In this document: positions 15,386 through 23,925 of the stretch, piece after piece
Layout of the letters: each line of letters opens with the position of its first letter
Position numbering within the stretch: the stretch's first letter is position 1
Source of the DNA: Halobacterium wangiae
GTDB lineage: Archaea; Halobacteriota; Halobacteria; Halobacteriales; Halobacteriaceae
DNA: 64,000 nt
Direction of reading: 5' to 3'
Assembly (NCBI RefSeq): GCF_021249345.1
Contig: NZ_CP089588.1
Location: 2,232,001-2,296,000 of the forward strand
Translations under genes and position numbers: made by a program
The notes under the pieces: generated by a model
Databases searched by the model: none
What the model was told of the DNA's origin: nothing
Seen by the model: the letters and a program-made list of their open reading frames with translations, nothing else

Positions 15386-17242
15386 ATGTCTGACGACCGC
15401 TCTGCCTCGCGTCGGCGGTTCCTGGCTGGCGTTCTCGGAACCAGCGCACTCGCTGGGTGTAACAGCTCGCCGTCCGAGACGACGCCCTCGGAAACGACGA
15501 CCGACCCCGAACCCACGACCGACCCCGAACCCACGACCGACGGGACCACGACGAACTCGGAACCGTCGGTCGAGCGCCAGCTGGCCGTCTCCCTCGAGAC
15601 AGTCGACTCGGAGGGGACTACGCACGTCGAAGTCACGGGCCAGGGGTCCCATCCCGACGGCATCGACAGAGTCGACGTCTCGTTCGGAACCGGTGAGACG
15701 GTCGTACGGGACCGCGAGGGACCGACGGAGACCGAGATCGAGGTGAGACGCCCCGTCCCCGGTGGGCAGCGCTACGGCGTCGAGGTGTCGCTCGTTCCGA
15801 CGGACGGGGAGGCCATCTCCCGACGCGGGTTGAGCGAGTACGTGACCCGACCCCGGATGCGGGAGGAGTCGGGTTCGACGGTCGTCGCGAACTACTACCC
15901 GTGGTACGGCCCGGACCGCCACCGGGCCTTCGTCGACGAACCCGTCGTCTCAGACTACGACTCGCGCGACGAAGCGGTCGTCGAACAGCACGTCGACTGG
16001 GCGACGGAGTACGGCGTCGACGCGTTCTGCGCGAGCTGGTGGGGCCAGGGTAGCTGGGAGGACGAGACGCTGCAGAACCACTACCTCCCGAACGAGGCGA
16101 CCGACGACCTGGAGTTCTGCATCCTCTACGAGTCCCTCGAGATGCTCGGGGAGGACCTCCCGCGGTCCTTCGACGACGACCAGACCAGGCAACAGTTCGT
16201 CGACGACGTGGCGTACCTCTCGGAGCACTACTTCGGCGAGGACAACTACCTCCGCGTGGACGGGAGGCCAGTGCTCTACTTCTACGCCGCGGACCAGCTC
16301 CAGGGCGACGTCGAAGCCGCGCTCGCGGCCGCCGAGGAGGCTGCCGGCGAGGAGCTGTTCGTCGTCCTCGAGATCGTCGACTGGCGGTTCCCCACGACGC
16401 ACGACCGGAAGCTGATGCGTGCCGCCGACGGCGTCACCGCCTACGAGATGTTCCGCTCGATACCGGACATCGACGAGAACTTCGCCGAGCGGATGGCGTC
16501 GTTCTACCCCGAGTGGCTGCTCGCTGCCAAGGACACCGACTGCGTGTTCATGCCGGTGATGATGCCGGGGTTCAGCAACCGGATGATCAACGACGACTAC
16601 GACCGACCGGAACTCACGCGCAGCGAGGAGCGGACGCGCCGCGTCTGCGAGTACACCCAGGCGTACCTCGACCCGACGGTCGACCTGTCGTTCGTCACGT
16701 CGTGGAACGAGTGGCACGAACACACGCAGGTCGAACCGTCCGAGGAGCACGGGACGAGCGACCTCGAGATCATCCGCGACACGATATCGGAAGACGAGTT
16801 CGACCACTGGATCGACGACACGGTCGCCCTCACTCTCTCCTTCGAGGAGACGGTCAAAGAGTCCGTGATAACGGGCGACGACATCCCGCCCGCAGACGAC
16901 CGCGACCTCGCGTTCGCCCTCGAGACGATCACCTTCGAAAAAGACCACGAAGCGGTCGTCGAACCCTACAACATCGGTCCCGAGGGACCGGAACCACACT
17001 ACAGCGGCGGCGTCTACGCGCAGGCTTCCAGTGAGGCCAAGTCGTGGCGGTGGCTCGGCGGCGAGGACGGGTCGGTGACGTTCGTGTTCGACGAGCAGAT
17101 ACTCGAGGCGGAGACAGTCGAACTACGGGGCTTCCCGGTCACTGGCGGCCTCTCCGGGACGCTCTCGCTAGGTGGACTGGAACTGGGCTCCGTCGACTTC
17201 GGCGAACGGCGGAGTCAGTCCTACTGGTTCGAGTTGTTGTAG
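15386..17242 (+). CDS. Tat-exported lipoprotein with GH99/WbsX-like glycoside hydrolase domain
   Basis: 618 residues. The N-terminus has a twin-arginine signal (SRRRFLAGVLG) and lipobox LAGC with Cys25, then a Thr/Glu/Pro linker to about residue 60 and a beta-rich segment to about 165. From NYYPWYG to about 470 it looks like the GH99-like/WbsX family (alpha-mannan-type endohydrolases and O-antigen enzymes), with HVDWATEYGVDAFCASWWG, RPVLYFYA and SWNEWHEHTQVEPS carrying the likely acidic catalytic pair. A beta-sandwich tail may bind sugar. It would act on glycans at the outer cell surface. Transcribed divergently from dps. The enzyme specificity is unknown. Confidence 0.8.
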   Translation: MSDDRSASRRRFLAGVLGTSALAGCNSSPSETTPSETTTDPEPTTDPEPTTDGTTTNSEPSVERQLAVSLETVDSEGTTHVEVTGQGSHPDGIDRVDVSFGTGETVVRDREGPTETEIEVRRPVPGGQRYGVEVSLVPTDGEAISRRGLSEYVTRPRMREESGSTVVANYYPWYGPDRHRAFVDEPVVSDYDSRDEAVVEQHVDWATEYGVDAFCASWWGQGSWEDETLQNHYLPNEATDDLEFCILYESLEMLGEDLPRSFDDDQTRQQFVDDVAYLSEHYFGEDNYLRVDGRPVLYFYAADQLQGDVEAALAAAEEAAGEELFVVLEIVDWRFPTTHDRKLMRAADGVTAYEMFRSIPDIDENFAERMASFYPEWLLAAKDTDCVFMPVMMPGFSNRMINDDYDRPELTRSEERTRRVCEYTQAYLDPTVDLSFVTSWNEWHEHTQVEPSEEHGTSDLEIIRDTISEDEFDHWIDDTVALTLSFEETVKESVITGDDIPPADDRDLAFALETITFEKDHEAVVEPYNIGPEGPEPHYSGGVYAQASSEAKSWRWLGGEDGSVTFVFDEQILEAETVELRGFPVTGGLSGTLSLGGLELGSVDFGERRSQSYWFELL

Positions 17243-17279
17243 GGCGGAAGTCCACTGCTCGCTGCCCTCCCTGTCCTAC

Positions 17280-18311
17280 TCAGTCCAGGCAAGCAGCGAC
17301 CACGCGTAGCGGCCGCTCACCGCGCACCTCCTCGGCGAGCAGCGGGACGCGTTTCACGTCGGGGCCGCGGAACAGCTCCTGGGCCCGGGCGAGCGCCCCC
17401 TGCTGGACCTCCCAGCGGCGTGCACAGAACGCGCAGTCCTCGTGGTTCGGGGCGACGAACGCGTCCGCCGGGACGTCCGCGACGTCCGCCAGCGGCTCCA
17501 TCACGCGGTTCACGACGACGGTGCCGACCGGGACGCCGTACTCGTCGAGGCGGGCGACGAGGCGCTCGGACTCCATGACGCTCATCTCCTCGGGCACCAG
17601 CACCACGCGGAAGTCCGTGCGCGCGGGGTCGGTCAACACCGCACGGAGGCGCTCGACGCGCTCCTTGACTGCGTCCAGGTCGCCGAAGCCCTGCTCGGCG
17701 TCCTCGTCGCCCTGGCCGAACATCCCCTTCAGGCCGTCCATCATGCCGCCGAGTCGCTCCCGGAGCTGCATCATCCGGCCGACCATCGAGTCCAGGACCT
17801 CGGGGAGTTCCAGCAGGCGGAGCGTGTGGCCAGTGGGTGCGGTGTCGACGACGACGCGGTCGAAGCGCTCGTCGTCCATGTACTCTAGCAGCAGTTGCAT
17901 CGCGGCGGCCTCGTCGGCACCCGGCATCATCGCCGCGTCGTCGGCGCTATCGCCCGCCGTCCCGCCGAGCAACGCGTCCATCCCGCCCGCGAAGCCGCCG
18001 TCCTGCCCGAACATCCCGGCCTGCGAGAGCGCGTCGTCCGGGTCGATCTCGACCGCCCACAGCGGCCGGTCGTCGAACACCTGTGCGGGTCGAGCCGGCA
18101 CGTCGACGCCGAGCGTGTCCGACAGCGAGTGTGCGGGGTCCGTGGAGACGACGAGCGTCGCGGTGCCCTCGTTCGCGCTGGCGAGCGCCGTCGCCGCCGC
18201 CATCGTCGTCTTGCCGACGCCGCCCTTCCCGCCGTACAGCACGTACTCCGCGGTTCCCGTCGTCACGCCGGGGTCGAGCGAGTCGACTGCCTCGACCTCG
18301 AGTTCGTCCAT
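17280..18311 (-). CDS. ArsA/GET3-family ATPase
   Basis: 343 residues starting MDELEVEAVDSLD. It has the deviant Walker A motif GGKGGVGKTT (residues 27-36), the switch STDPAHSLSD and the DTAPTGHTLRLLELP motif. A Met-rich helical insert (about residues 105-225) corresponds to the client-binding region of Get3, and CAFC provides the cysteine pair that joins Get3 dimers through zinc. Get3-like proteins guide tail-anchored membrane proteins; ArsA drives arsenite export. No arsenic genes are nearby, so a Get3-like role is favoured. The start is an ATG at the domain boundary; upstream translation is non-acidic noise. Confidence 0.9.
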   Translation of the reverse strand: MDELEVEAVDSLDPGVTTGTAEYVLYGGKGGVGKTTMAAATALASANEGTATLVVSTDPAHSLSDTLGVDVPARPAQVFDDRPLWAVEIDPDDALSQAGMFGQDGGFAGGMDALLGGTAGDSADDAAMMPGADEAAAMQLLLEYMDDERFDRVVVDTAPTGHTLRLLELPEVLDSMVGRMMQLRERLGGMMDGLKGMFGQGDEDAEQGFGDLDAVKERVERLRAVLTDPARTDFRVVLVPEEMSVMESERLVARLDEYGVPVGTVVVNRVMEPLADVADVPADAFVAPNHEDCAFCARRWEVQQGALARAQELFRGPDVKRVPLLAEEVRGERPLRVVAACLD

Positions 18312-18390
18312 GCTCCGGGATGAGCGACCCAGCGGGGTGAATCCGTCGGTCGCGGGACTCCGCCCGGTCCACGTCGACGGCGCGCCGCGT

Positions 18391-19491
18391 TCAGCCGAAG
18401 TAGGCCGCCAGTCGGTCGGCGGCCTCATCGACGCGCGGGGAGACGAGCGCGAACCGGAGCCAGTCGTCGTGTGTGGTTCCGAAACCGGAGCCGGGCATCC
18501 CCGCGACGCCAGCTTCGTCGATGAGTTCGAACGTGTTCTCCAGGCTCCCCGGGAAGTCCGGGAACCGCGCGAGCACGTAGAACGCGCCGTCGGGTTCCGT
18601 GTACTCCGCGCCCGCGTCGTCGAGAGCGTCGGTGAACGTCGCCACGCGCTCGCGCAGCAACTCGCGGCTCTCCCGGTAGTAGTCGGGGTCGGTCTCCCGG
18701 AGGGCGTGCAGCACTGCGGCCTGTGGGGGGCGACTCGACGTCACGTTCGTCAGCATGTGCCGGGACTTCATCGGCTCCGTGTGTGCCTCCTCGGCGATCG
18801 TGTAGCCGACGCGGAACCCCGTGATGGCGAGGGACTTCGAGAAGGAGTTCGTGACGATGCGGTGTTCGGAGTCGAACTCGAGGGCGCTCGTGAACGTCCC
18901 GGAGAAGTCGAAGTGGTCGTACACCTCGTCGCTGACCAGGATGGCGTCGTTCTCCTCGGCGATGGCGACGAGTTCCGCCATCGTGGCCTCGTCGTAGACG
19001 GCGCCCGTCGGGTTGTTGGGCGTGTTGACGATGATGCAGGCGGTGTCCTCGCTCGCGACGTCGCGGACCGCCGCGGGGTCGAGGCTGCCGTCGGCCTCGG
19101 TCTCGACGAACCGCTGGGTGCCGCCGAGCATCGTCGTCTTCCCCGGATAGTAGGGGTAGACCGGGTCGGTCATCACCACTTCGTCGCCGGCGCCGCGCTC
19201 CAGTGCGCGCCCCATCGCGAGGTAGTTCGCCTCGCCGCCGCCGTTCGTGACGACCACCTGCTCGACCGGCACCTGCCTGCGCGCCGCGATCTCCTCGCGG
19301 AGTTCCCGCAGGCCGACGCTGGGCGGGTACTGGAACGCCATCCCTCCCTGGTCGGCGTACTGGTGGAGGCCCTCGGCGACCGCTGGCGGCGACCCCCAGT
19401 CCGGGTTGCCCGAGACCATGTCGATGACGTCACCGTCGGCGTGGGTCGCGTACTCCATCACGCGGAAGAACAGCGGCTCCTCGTACTCCAT
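18391..19491 (-). CDS. Class I/II pyridoxal-phosphate aminotransferase
   Basis: 366 residues starting MEYEEPLFFRVMEYA. Fold type I aminotransferase signatures: GGGEANYLAMG for phosphate binding, NTPNNPTG, DEVYDHF with the PLP Asp, and NSFSKSLAITGFRVGY with the PLP lysine. A C-terminal Arg in DDWLRFALV would bind the substrate carboxylate. Aspartate- or aromatic-type activity is likely, but the amino acid cannot be assigned. It lies 79 bp upstream of the ArsA/Get3 gene in the same direction and is divergent from the CinA-type gene. Confidence 0.9.
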   Translation of the reverse strand: MEYEEPLFFRVMEYATHADGDVIDMVSGNPDWGSPPAVAEGLHQYADQGGMAFQYPPSVGLRELREEIAARRQVPVEQVVVTNGGGEANYLAMGRALERGAGDEVVMTDPVYPYYPGKTTMLGGTQRFVETEADGSLDPAAVRDVASEDTACIIVNTPNNPTGAVYDEATMAELVAIAEENDAILVSDEVYDHFDFSGTFTSALEFDSEHRIVTNSFSKSLAITGFRVGYTIAEEAHTEPMKSRHMLTNVTSSRPPQAAVLHALRETDPDYYRESRELLRERVATFTDALDDAGAEYTEPDGAFYVLARFPDFPGSLENTFELIDEAGVAGMPGSGFGTTHDDWLRFALVSPRVDEAADRLAAYFG

Positions 19492-19588
19492 ACGGGAGAG
19501 TCCGTACCGGAGTACGTGTGTCTTTCGCCCGGTAGCGGGTGCTCCGGGCGTCCGTACCTTCTTGTCGCATCCCGCAGTAGCGGAAGGT

Positions 19589-20104
19589 ATGCGAGAGTTC
19601 GCTGTCGACCCGCCGGTCGAGGAGACGCTCGGCGACGCCCTCCGCGAGGCAGGCCACACCCTCGCCACCGCGGAGTCCTGCACGGGCGGCCTGGTCGGGT
19701 CGCTGCTCACCGATGTCGCCGGGTCGAGCGACTACTTCGACCGCGGCCTCGTCACGTACTCGTACGACGCCAAACTCGACCTCGGCGTCGCCCGAGAGGC
19801 GCTCGACGAGCACGGCGCCGTCAGCGAACGGGTCGCCCGGCAGATGGCGCGGGCAGTCCGCGACAGCGCGGGCACGACGTGGGGTGTCTCGACTACCGGT
19901 ATCGCGGGGCCCGCTGGCGGAACCGACGACAAACCCGTCGGCACGGTGTACGTCGGCGTCGCGTACGCGGGCGACTGGGGGACCCAGTCCTCCTACGCGA
20001 CCGTCGAACACCACGTATTCGACGGCGACCGGCGTGAAATCAAGGAGCAAATCGCCCGCCGGGCGCTTGGTGCGGTCGCGGACGAACTCGAAACGGTGAC
20101 GTAG
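19589..20104 (+). CDS. CinA C-terminal-domain protein (NMN amidohydrolase-like)
   Basis: 171 residues, only the C-terminal domain of CinA (PncC type). The motifs TAESCTGGLVGSLLTDVAGSS, GLVTYS, VSTTGIAGPAGGTDDKPVGTVYV match nicotinamide-nucleotide amidohydrolases, which convert NMN to nicotinate mononucleotide in pyridine nucleotide salvage. The ATG at 19589 follows a region divergent from the aminotransferase. The next gene begins 20 bp downstream. Activity is inferred from the family. Confidence 0.9.
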   Translation: MREFAVDPPVEETLGDALREAGHTLATAESCTGGLVGSLLTDVAGSSDYFDRGLVTYSYDAKLDLGVAREALDEHGAVSERVARQMARAVRDSAGTTWGVSTTGIAGPAGGTDDKPVGTVYVGVAYAGDWGTQSSYATVEHHVFDGDRREIKEQIARRALGAVADELETVT

Positions 20105-20124
20105 CCCCGGCATCAGATTCCGCT

Positions 20125-20625
20125 GTGAACAAGGGAGACCACGTCCTCAACGGTGCGTTGCTGGCCGTCGGCCTCGGTTACGTTCTCTACCCGTCGGGGG
20201 GCGTCGAGACGCTCCGGACCATCGCGGCCGTACTCATCCCGGTGGTGCTCGGCGCGCTGTTCCCGGACGTGGACACGGACTTCGGGAAACACCGCAAGAC
20301 GCTGCACAACCTCCCGGTGCTGGCGCTGCTGTACCTCTTCCCCGCCTACTTCGGCAACCTCCAGTACGTCTGGCTGGGCGTCCTCACCCACTACGTGCTC
20401 GACGTGGTCGGGAGCAAGCGCGGCATCGCGCTGTTCTACCCGTTCTCCCCGCAGGAGTACGGGCTCCCGGTCGGCGTTACCACCGTCTCGAACTACGCCA
20501 CGGTCGTCACCGTTCTCATCACTGCGATCGAACTCGCGGTCGTCGCCATCGTCGTCCACGTCGCTCCGGAGTACCTCCCGAGTGAGGCTGCGAACGTGCT
20601 GACGCGGCTCACCAGGCTCTCTTGA
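20125..20625 (+). CDS. YdjM/DUF457-type membrane-bound hydrolase-like protein
   Basis: 166 residues from a GTG start (MNKGDHVLNGALLAVGLGY). Three to four membrane spans flank conserved metal-type motifs: DHVLNG, FPDVDTDFGKHRKTLHN and THYVLDVVGS. This is the LexA-regulated inner-membrane hydrolase-like family (YdjM). The conserved His/Asp residues suggest a metal centre, but no activity is firmly known. It follows the CinA-type gene by 20 bp and probably shares its transcript. Confidence 0.8.
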   Translation: MNKGDHVLNGALLAVGLGYVLYPSGGVETLRTIAAVLIPVVLGALFPDVDTDFGKHRKTLHNLPVLALLYLFPAYFGNLQYVWLGVLTHYVLDVVGSKRGIALFYPFSPQEYGLPVGVTTVSNYATVVTVLITAIELAVVAIVVHVAPEYLPSEAANVLTRLTRLS

Positions 20626-20648
20626 GAGGACAGTCCGCCCGTCTCTCC

Positions 20649-20960
20649 TCAGGAATCACCGTCCTCGTCGTCGGCGCGACGCATCCGCAGCTGCGCCACG
20701 AGGTTGAGGTGCATGACGTGGAGGTGCATCCCGATGCCGTAGAGGAGCAACCCCATCCCGACGAAGATGGTCGGCATGAGCACGGCGTCGACGGCGCTCG
20801 CGACGCTGTCGAGGTTGTACGGGAGTCGCCCGACGACGGCGAGCAGGAAGGCGAACAGGATAACCCCGAGGCCCGCCCTGACGAACCGGGAGAACCGGCC
20901 CAGTTGCTTGATTCGATCCTCGATCTCCTCGGTGCTGAGTCGTGTCTGGTTCTCTGGCAC
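20649..20960 (-). CDS. Two-span membrane protein
   Basis: 103 residues from GTG 20960 (VPENQTRLSTEEIEDRIKQLG). An amphipathic N-terminal helix is followed by two hydrophobic segments (about residues 22-42 and 55-85) and an acidic end. The frame is open further upstream, but that part is Arg/Trp-rich and overlaps the neighbouring small gene. It follows that gene by 20 bp, so both may be co-transcribed. No function is recognisable. Confidence 0.65.
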   Translation of the reverse strand: MPENQTRLSTEEIEDRIKQLGRFSRFVRAGLGVILFAFLLAVVGRLPYNLDSVASAVDAVLMPTIFVGMGLLLYGIGMHLHVMHLNLVAQLRMRRADDEDGDS

Positions 20961-20980
20961 TGTCGGTCTCCAGGCGGTCG

Positions 20981-21130
20981 TTACTCGTCGGCGGCCGAGG
21001 CGCACTCGGCGACGCCAGCTCCGGAGACGACCCGCTTCGGTGCGGTGAACTCGACCTCCGCAGGCCCCCGCGGAGTGAGGAAGATACCCACCGTCGCTCC
21101 GTCGAGGTCATGCTGGTGTGTCTCGCTCAT
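20981..21130 (-). CDS. 49-residue conserved-looking small protein
   Basis: Starts MSETHQHDLDGATVGIFLTP and continues PRGPAEVEFTAPKRVVSG, ending ASAADE. It has a compact beta-like pattern, haloarchaeal composition and normal codon usage. ATG 21130 is preferred over an upstream Met at 21190, whose extension is basic. It sits between the PHP protein gene and the two-span membrane protein on the same strand. Function unknown. Confidence 0.55.
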   Translation of the reverse strand: MSETHQHDLDGATVGIFLTPRGPAEVEFTAPKRVVSGAGVAECASAADE

Positions 21131-21208
21131 CGGTTCCAATTCAGTCCGGGGAACGGACAAGGCGCGGGCTTGCGACGGCAAGCGTACCACGACGGCGCCA
21201 GCGTCCGG

Positions 21209-21964
21209 TCAGTACACCGCGACGTCGTCGAACTCGCCGCCGTAGGCGATGTGGCGCGGGTGGGTGGGCTCCATCCCGGAGAGCAGCAGTCTGTCGACTT
21301 TCTCCCACGTGTTCTCGTAGACGAGGTGGAGTTTCTCCGCGAGACAACGGCCGCGGTGGCCCAGGCCCGTGCGGTGTCCCGTCCGGCATTCCACGCCGGA
21401 CTTGAGCGCGTCGACGAGGCTCTCCTCGTCGTTGATGTCGGTGTCGAACTCCGTCCACACCTCGCCGACCGTCTCCGAGCGGTGGGCGTACGACGAGGCG
21501 AAGGCGGGGATGGCGTGCGCGTCGGCGAGCGTCGCCGCGCGGCGGTTGTGGTGCGGGAGGTGTTTCGGGTTGTACGTCTCCGCGGCGTCGATGCGGTCGC
21601 GCAGCTCGCAGACGTCGGTGGCACTGAGGCTCACGTTGAGGAACTCCGGGTGCGGGGCGAGCACGGCGGCGCCCTGCCACTGGCACTCCGCGAGCGCGCC
21701 GTCGAGGGTCACGAAGTCCGGAATCCCCTCGGAGAGACCGACCGCGAGCACGTGCTTGCGGTCGCGGTACGACCCCGTGAACAGCTCCCGGCCCGGCACC
21801 ACCAGCAGGTCGTCGTCGGAGAACTCTCGCGCGCGGTCACGGATGTCGGGTAGTCGCGTGAAGTGCGGGGCGTACACGAGGACCTCGATGCCCGCCGCTT
21901 TCGCTCGACGCACCACCTCGTCGTCGAGCACCTTCACGTGGAGGTCGACCCGTGTCGTCGGCAC
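21209..21964 (-). CDS. PHP-domain-associated protein
   Basis: 251 residues from a GTG (MPTTRVDLHVKVLDDEVV). The D-L-H opening, YAPHFTRLPD, VLAPHPEFLN with its His pair, and the SSYAHRSETVGE motif are the metal-ligand positions of a PHP-type phosphoesterase barrel, though the first motif is D-L-H-V instead of the usual H-x-H. Members include histidinol phosphatase and PHP nucleases; the substrate here is unknown. The C-terminal part (GHRTGLGHRGRCLAEKLHLVYE) is typical of the haloarchaeal subgroup. Confidence 0.8.
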   Translation of the reverse strand: MPTTRVDLHVKVLDDEVVRRAKAAGIEVLVYAPHFTRLPDIRDRAREFSDDDLLVVPGRELFTGSYRDRKHVLAVGLSEGIPDFVTLDGALAECQWQGAAVLAPHPEFLNVSLSATDVCELRDRIDAAETYNPKHLPHHNRRAATLADAHAIPAFASSYAHRSETVGEVWTEFDTDINDEESLVDALKSGVECRTGHRTGLGHRGRCLAEKLHLVYENTWEKVDRLLLSGMEPTHPRHIAYGGEFDDVAVY

Positions 21965-22045
21965 ACGAGCCAGTTCGAGCGCCCGTGATTAGCGATTTAC
22001 GGTTCCCGCGTGAACCCTGGCCCCGTTGTCGCCGGTTCCGAGTCG

Positions 22046-22052
22046 ATTTATC
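22046..22052 (+). promoter_or_regulatory. TATA box of the acyl-CoA dehydrogenase gene
   Basis: ATTTATC is centred 27 nt before the ATG at 22076. It supports a leaderless start there and argues against the in-frame ATG at 22010, which lies upstream of the box. Confidence 0.6.
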
Positions 22053-22075
22053 CGGCTGGCGACCCACCGATTCGT

Positions 22076-23233
22076 ATGGGCCTGAATCTGCTCTCCGAGG
22101 ACATCGTTCCCGAGCACGCGCGGGACGTGAAACGCGACGCCCGCGAGTTCGCGGCCGAGCACATCGCGCCGAACGCCGAGGAGTACTACCGCACCGGCGA
22201 CTACCCCTGGGAGGTCCTGGAGGCCGGGATGGACGCTGGCCTCGTCGCCCAGGACATCGCCGAGGAGTACGGCGGTCGCGGCCTCGACCTGACCCAGGTA
22301 CTCGCCATCGCCGAGGAGTTCTACCGCGCGGACGCCGGCATCGCGCTGACGCTCCAGCTAGCCAGTTTCGGCGCGGAGATGCTCGGCGAGTACGGCACCG
22401 ATGAGCAGAAGGAGAAGTTCCTCCGGCCGGTCGCGGAGAACGACCAGATAACCGGCCTCGCGGTCTCCGAACCCGACGTCGGGTCGGACCTCGCGGGGAT
22501 GCAGACGACCGCCGACAGCGACGACGACGAGTACGTCCTGAACGGCGAGAAGTACTGGATCGGCAACGGCGTCGAGGCGGACTGGCTGACGGTGTACGCG
22601 AAGACCGCCGACACCGACGACCGCTACATGAACTACTCGCTGTTCGCCGTGCCGACGGACACCGACGGCTACGAGGCCGAGCACATCCCCGAGAAGATGG
22701 GGATGCGCGCGTCCAAGCAGGCCCACGTCGTATTCGACGACTGCCGGGTCCCCGCGGAGAACCTAATCGGCAGCGAGGGAGCCGGGTTCATGATGCTCGC
22801 GGACTTCTTCAACCACGGCCGCGTCGTCGTCGGCGGACACGGCCTCGGCCTCGCCGCCGCGGCCCTGGAGGAAGCCTGGGACTTCGTCCACGACCGCGAG
22901 CAGTTCGGCCGCCACATCGCCGACTTCCAGTCCGTCCAGCACGGCCTCGCGGACATGCGAACGGAGTTCGAGGCTGCGCGTGCGCTGAACTACCGCGCCG
23001 CAGAGAAGGTCGAGGCCTACGAGAACCCGGGACTGTGGGCTGCGATGGCGAAGACGAAGTCCACGGAGGTCGCCACGCAGAACGCCGAACAGGGGATGCA
23101 GTTCCACGGCGGTCGCTCGAACCTCACCGACCGCCGCATCGCCCGGGTCTACCGCGACGTCCGCATCCCCGTCATCTACGAGGGCGCCAACGAGATCCAG
23201 CGCAACCTGATCTACAGGCAGAGCGGGGAGTAG
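22076..23233 (+). CDS. Acyl-CoA dehydrogenase
   Basis: 385 residues starting MGLNLLSEDIVPEHARDV. FAD-dependent oxidation of an acyl-CoA thioester to the enoyl form, in fatty-acid or branched amino-acid breakdown. Seen: the N-terminal helical domain, the FAD/substrate motif (AVSEPDVGSD), the middle beta-domain (YVLNGEKYWIGNG), the C-terminal helix bundle (REQFGRHIADFQSVQH) and the catalytic Glu position in IYEGANEIQRNLI. The length is typical. No enoyl-CoA hydratase or ETF genes are adjacent. The stop codon lies in the first copy of a 17-bp direct repeat. Confidence 0.93.
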   Translation: MGLNLLSEDIVPEHARDVKRDAREFAAEHIAPNAEEYYRTGDYPWEVLEAGMDAGLVAQDIAEEYGGRGLDLTQVLAIAEEFYRADAGIALTLQLASFGAEMLGEYGTDEQKEKFLRPVAENDQITGLAVSEPDVGSDLAGMQTTADSDDDEYVLNGEKYWIGNGVEADWLTVYAKTADTDDRYMNYSLFAVPTDTDGYEAEHIPEKMGMRASKQAHVVFDDCRVPAENLIGSEGAGFMMLADFFNHGRVVVGGHGLGLAAAALEEAWDFVHDREQFGRHIADFQSVQHGLADMRTEFEAARALNYRAAEKVEAYENPGLWAAMAKTKSTEVATQNAEQGMQFHGGRSNLTDRRIARVYRDVRIPVIYEGANEIQRNLIYRQSGE

Positions 23234-23338
23234 AACGACCCACTCGCCGAGAGACTGCGTCTCTCGGAAGTCTGGCGAGCAGTAGCGAGCCAGACGCCGG
23301 GAATCGAAGATTCCGGGAAGTGCGGGGAGTAGAACGAC
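23223..23338. repeat. Three-hairpin insert bounded by 17-bp direct repeats
   Basis: GCGGGGAGTAGAACGAC occurs at 23223-23239 and again at 23322-23338, 99 bp apart. The sequence between them holds three hairpins: a perfect 9-bp stem at 23247-23267; GTCTGGC/GCCAGAC at 23270-23295, with GAGC facing GCGA inside; and GAATC-GAA-GATTC with flanking CCG/CGG at about 23298-23318. The first repeat includes the acyl-CoA dehydrogenase stop codon. It looks like a small non-coding insertion with target duplication, or a tandem duplication that later diverged. Confidence 0.6.
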
Positions 23339-23425
23339 GTGCTACTCGGGCGACGCACTCCGGTCCGGATTCGTGCCGCGAGAACGAGCGAAATAGCTAT
23401 CCAACTACTGGACCCGCCTCCTGGT

Positions 23426-23758
23426 ATGAACCCGTACGCACTGCTCGGCGCGGCAATCGTCTCGGAACTCCTGGGGACGACGGCGCTGAAACTCTCCGAG
23501 GGGTTCTCGCGACCGTTACCGAGCGTCGGGGTGGTGGTCGGCTACGGGGTGGCGTTCTACCTCGTCTCGCTCACCCTGGAGGACCTACCTATCGGCGTGG
23601 TGTACGGGACGTGGGCCGCACTCGGTGTGGTCGGCGTCGCGGCTATTGGTGTCCTCGCGTTCGACGAACCCCTCGACCTGGCGGGCGTCGTCGGGCTGAC
23701 ACTTATCGTCGCGGGGGTCTACTGCGTCAACGTCGTCTCCGAGATGGCCGCTCACTGA
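23426..23758 (+). CDS. Small multidrug resistance (SMR) family transporter
   Basis: 110 residues, four transmembrane segments. SELLGTTALKLSEGF contains the membrane-embedded glutamate that binds proton or cation drug in EmrE-type pumps; YGVAFYLVSLTLEDLPIGVVYGTWAALG and the final LIVAGVYCVNVVS match the family. SMR proteins act as antiparallel dimers exporting quaternary cations or guanidinium. As a single gene it may work as a homodimer. The ATG at 23426 gives the usual N-terminus MNPYALLGAA. Confidence 0.92.
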   Translation: MNPYALLGAAIVSELLGTTALKLSEGFSRPLPSVGVVVGYGVAFYLVSLTLEDLPIGVVYGTWAALGVVGVAAIGVLAFDEPLDLAGVVGLTLIVAGVYCVNVVSEMAAH

Positions 23759-23894
23759 GCCGCGAGCGCCGCCAGCAGAACGTCGAGCCCGATTTAGGAG
23801 CCCGTTACCTCGTTCTCTCCAGTGATAGTTCGTCAGACACTCGGCAGACGAATGGCGGACGGCTCGGGTTTCGTGGCCCCCACGTCGACACAAA

Positions 23895-23901
23895 GTTTAT
23901 C
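23895..23901 (+). promoter_or_regulatory. TATA box of the zinc-finger gene at 23926
   Basis: GTTTATC lies about 27 nt upstream of the ATG at 23926, indicating a leaderless transcript and fixing the start. Confidence 0.55.
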
Positions 23902-23925
23902 TGCGCGCTAGGGGTAGACGGAGGC

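Noticed and set aside
17044-20037. A 997-codon plus-strand frame across the Get3 and aminotransferase genes
   Set aside because: It crosses several real genes on both strands, is Ser/Arg-rich unlike haloarchaeal proteins, and has no recognisable motif.
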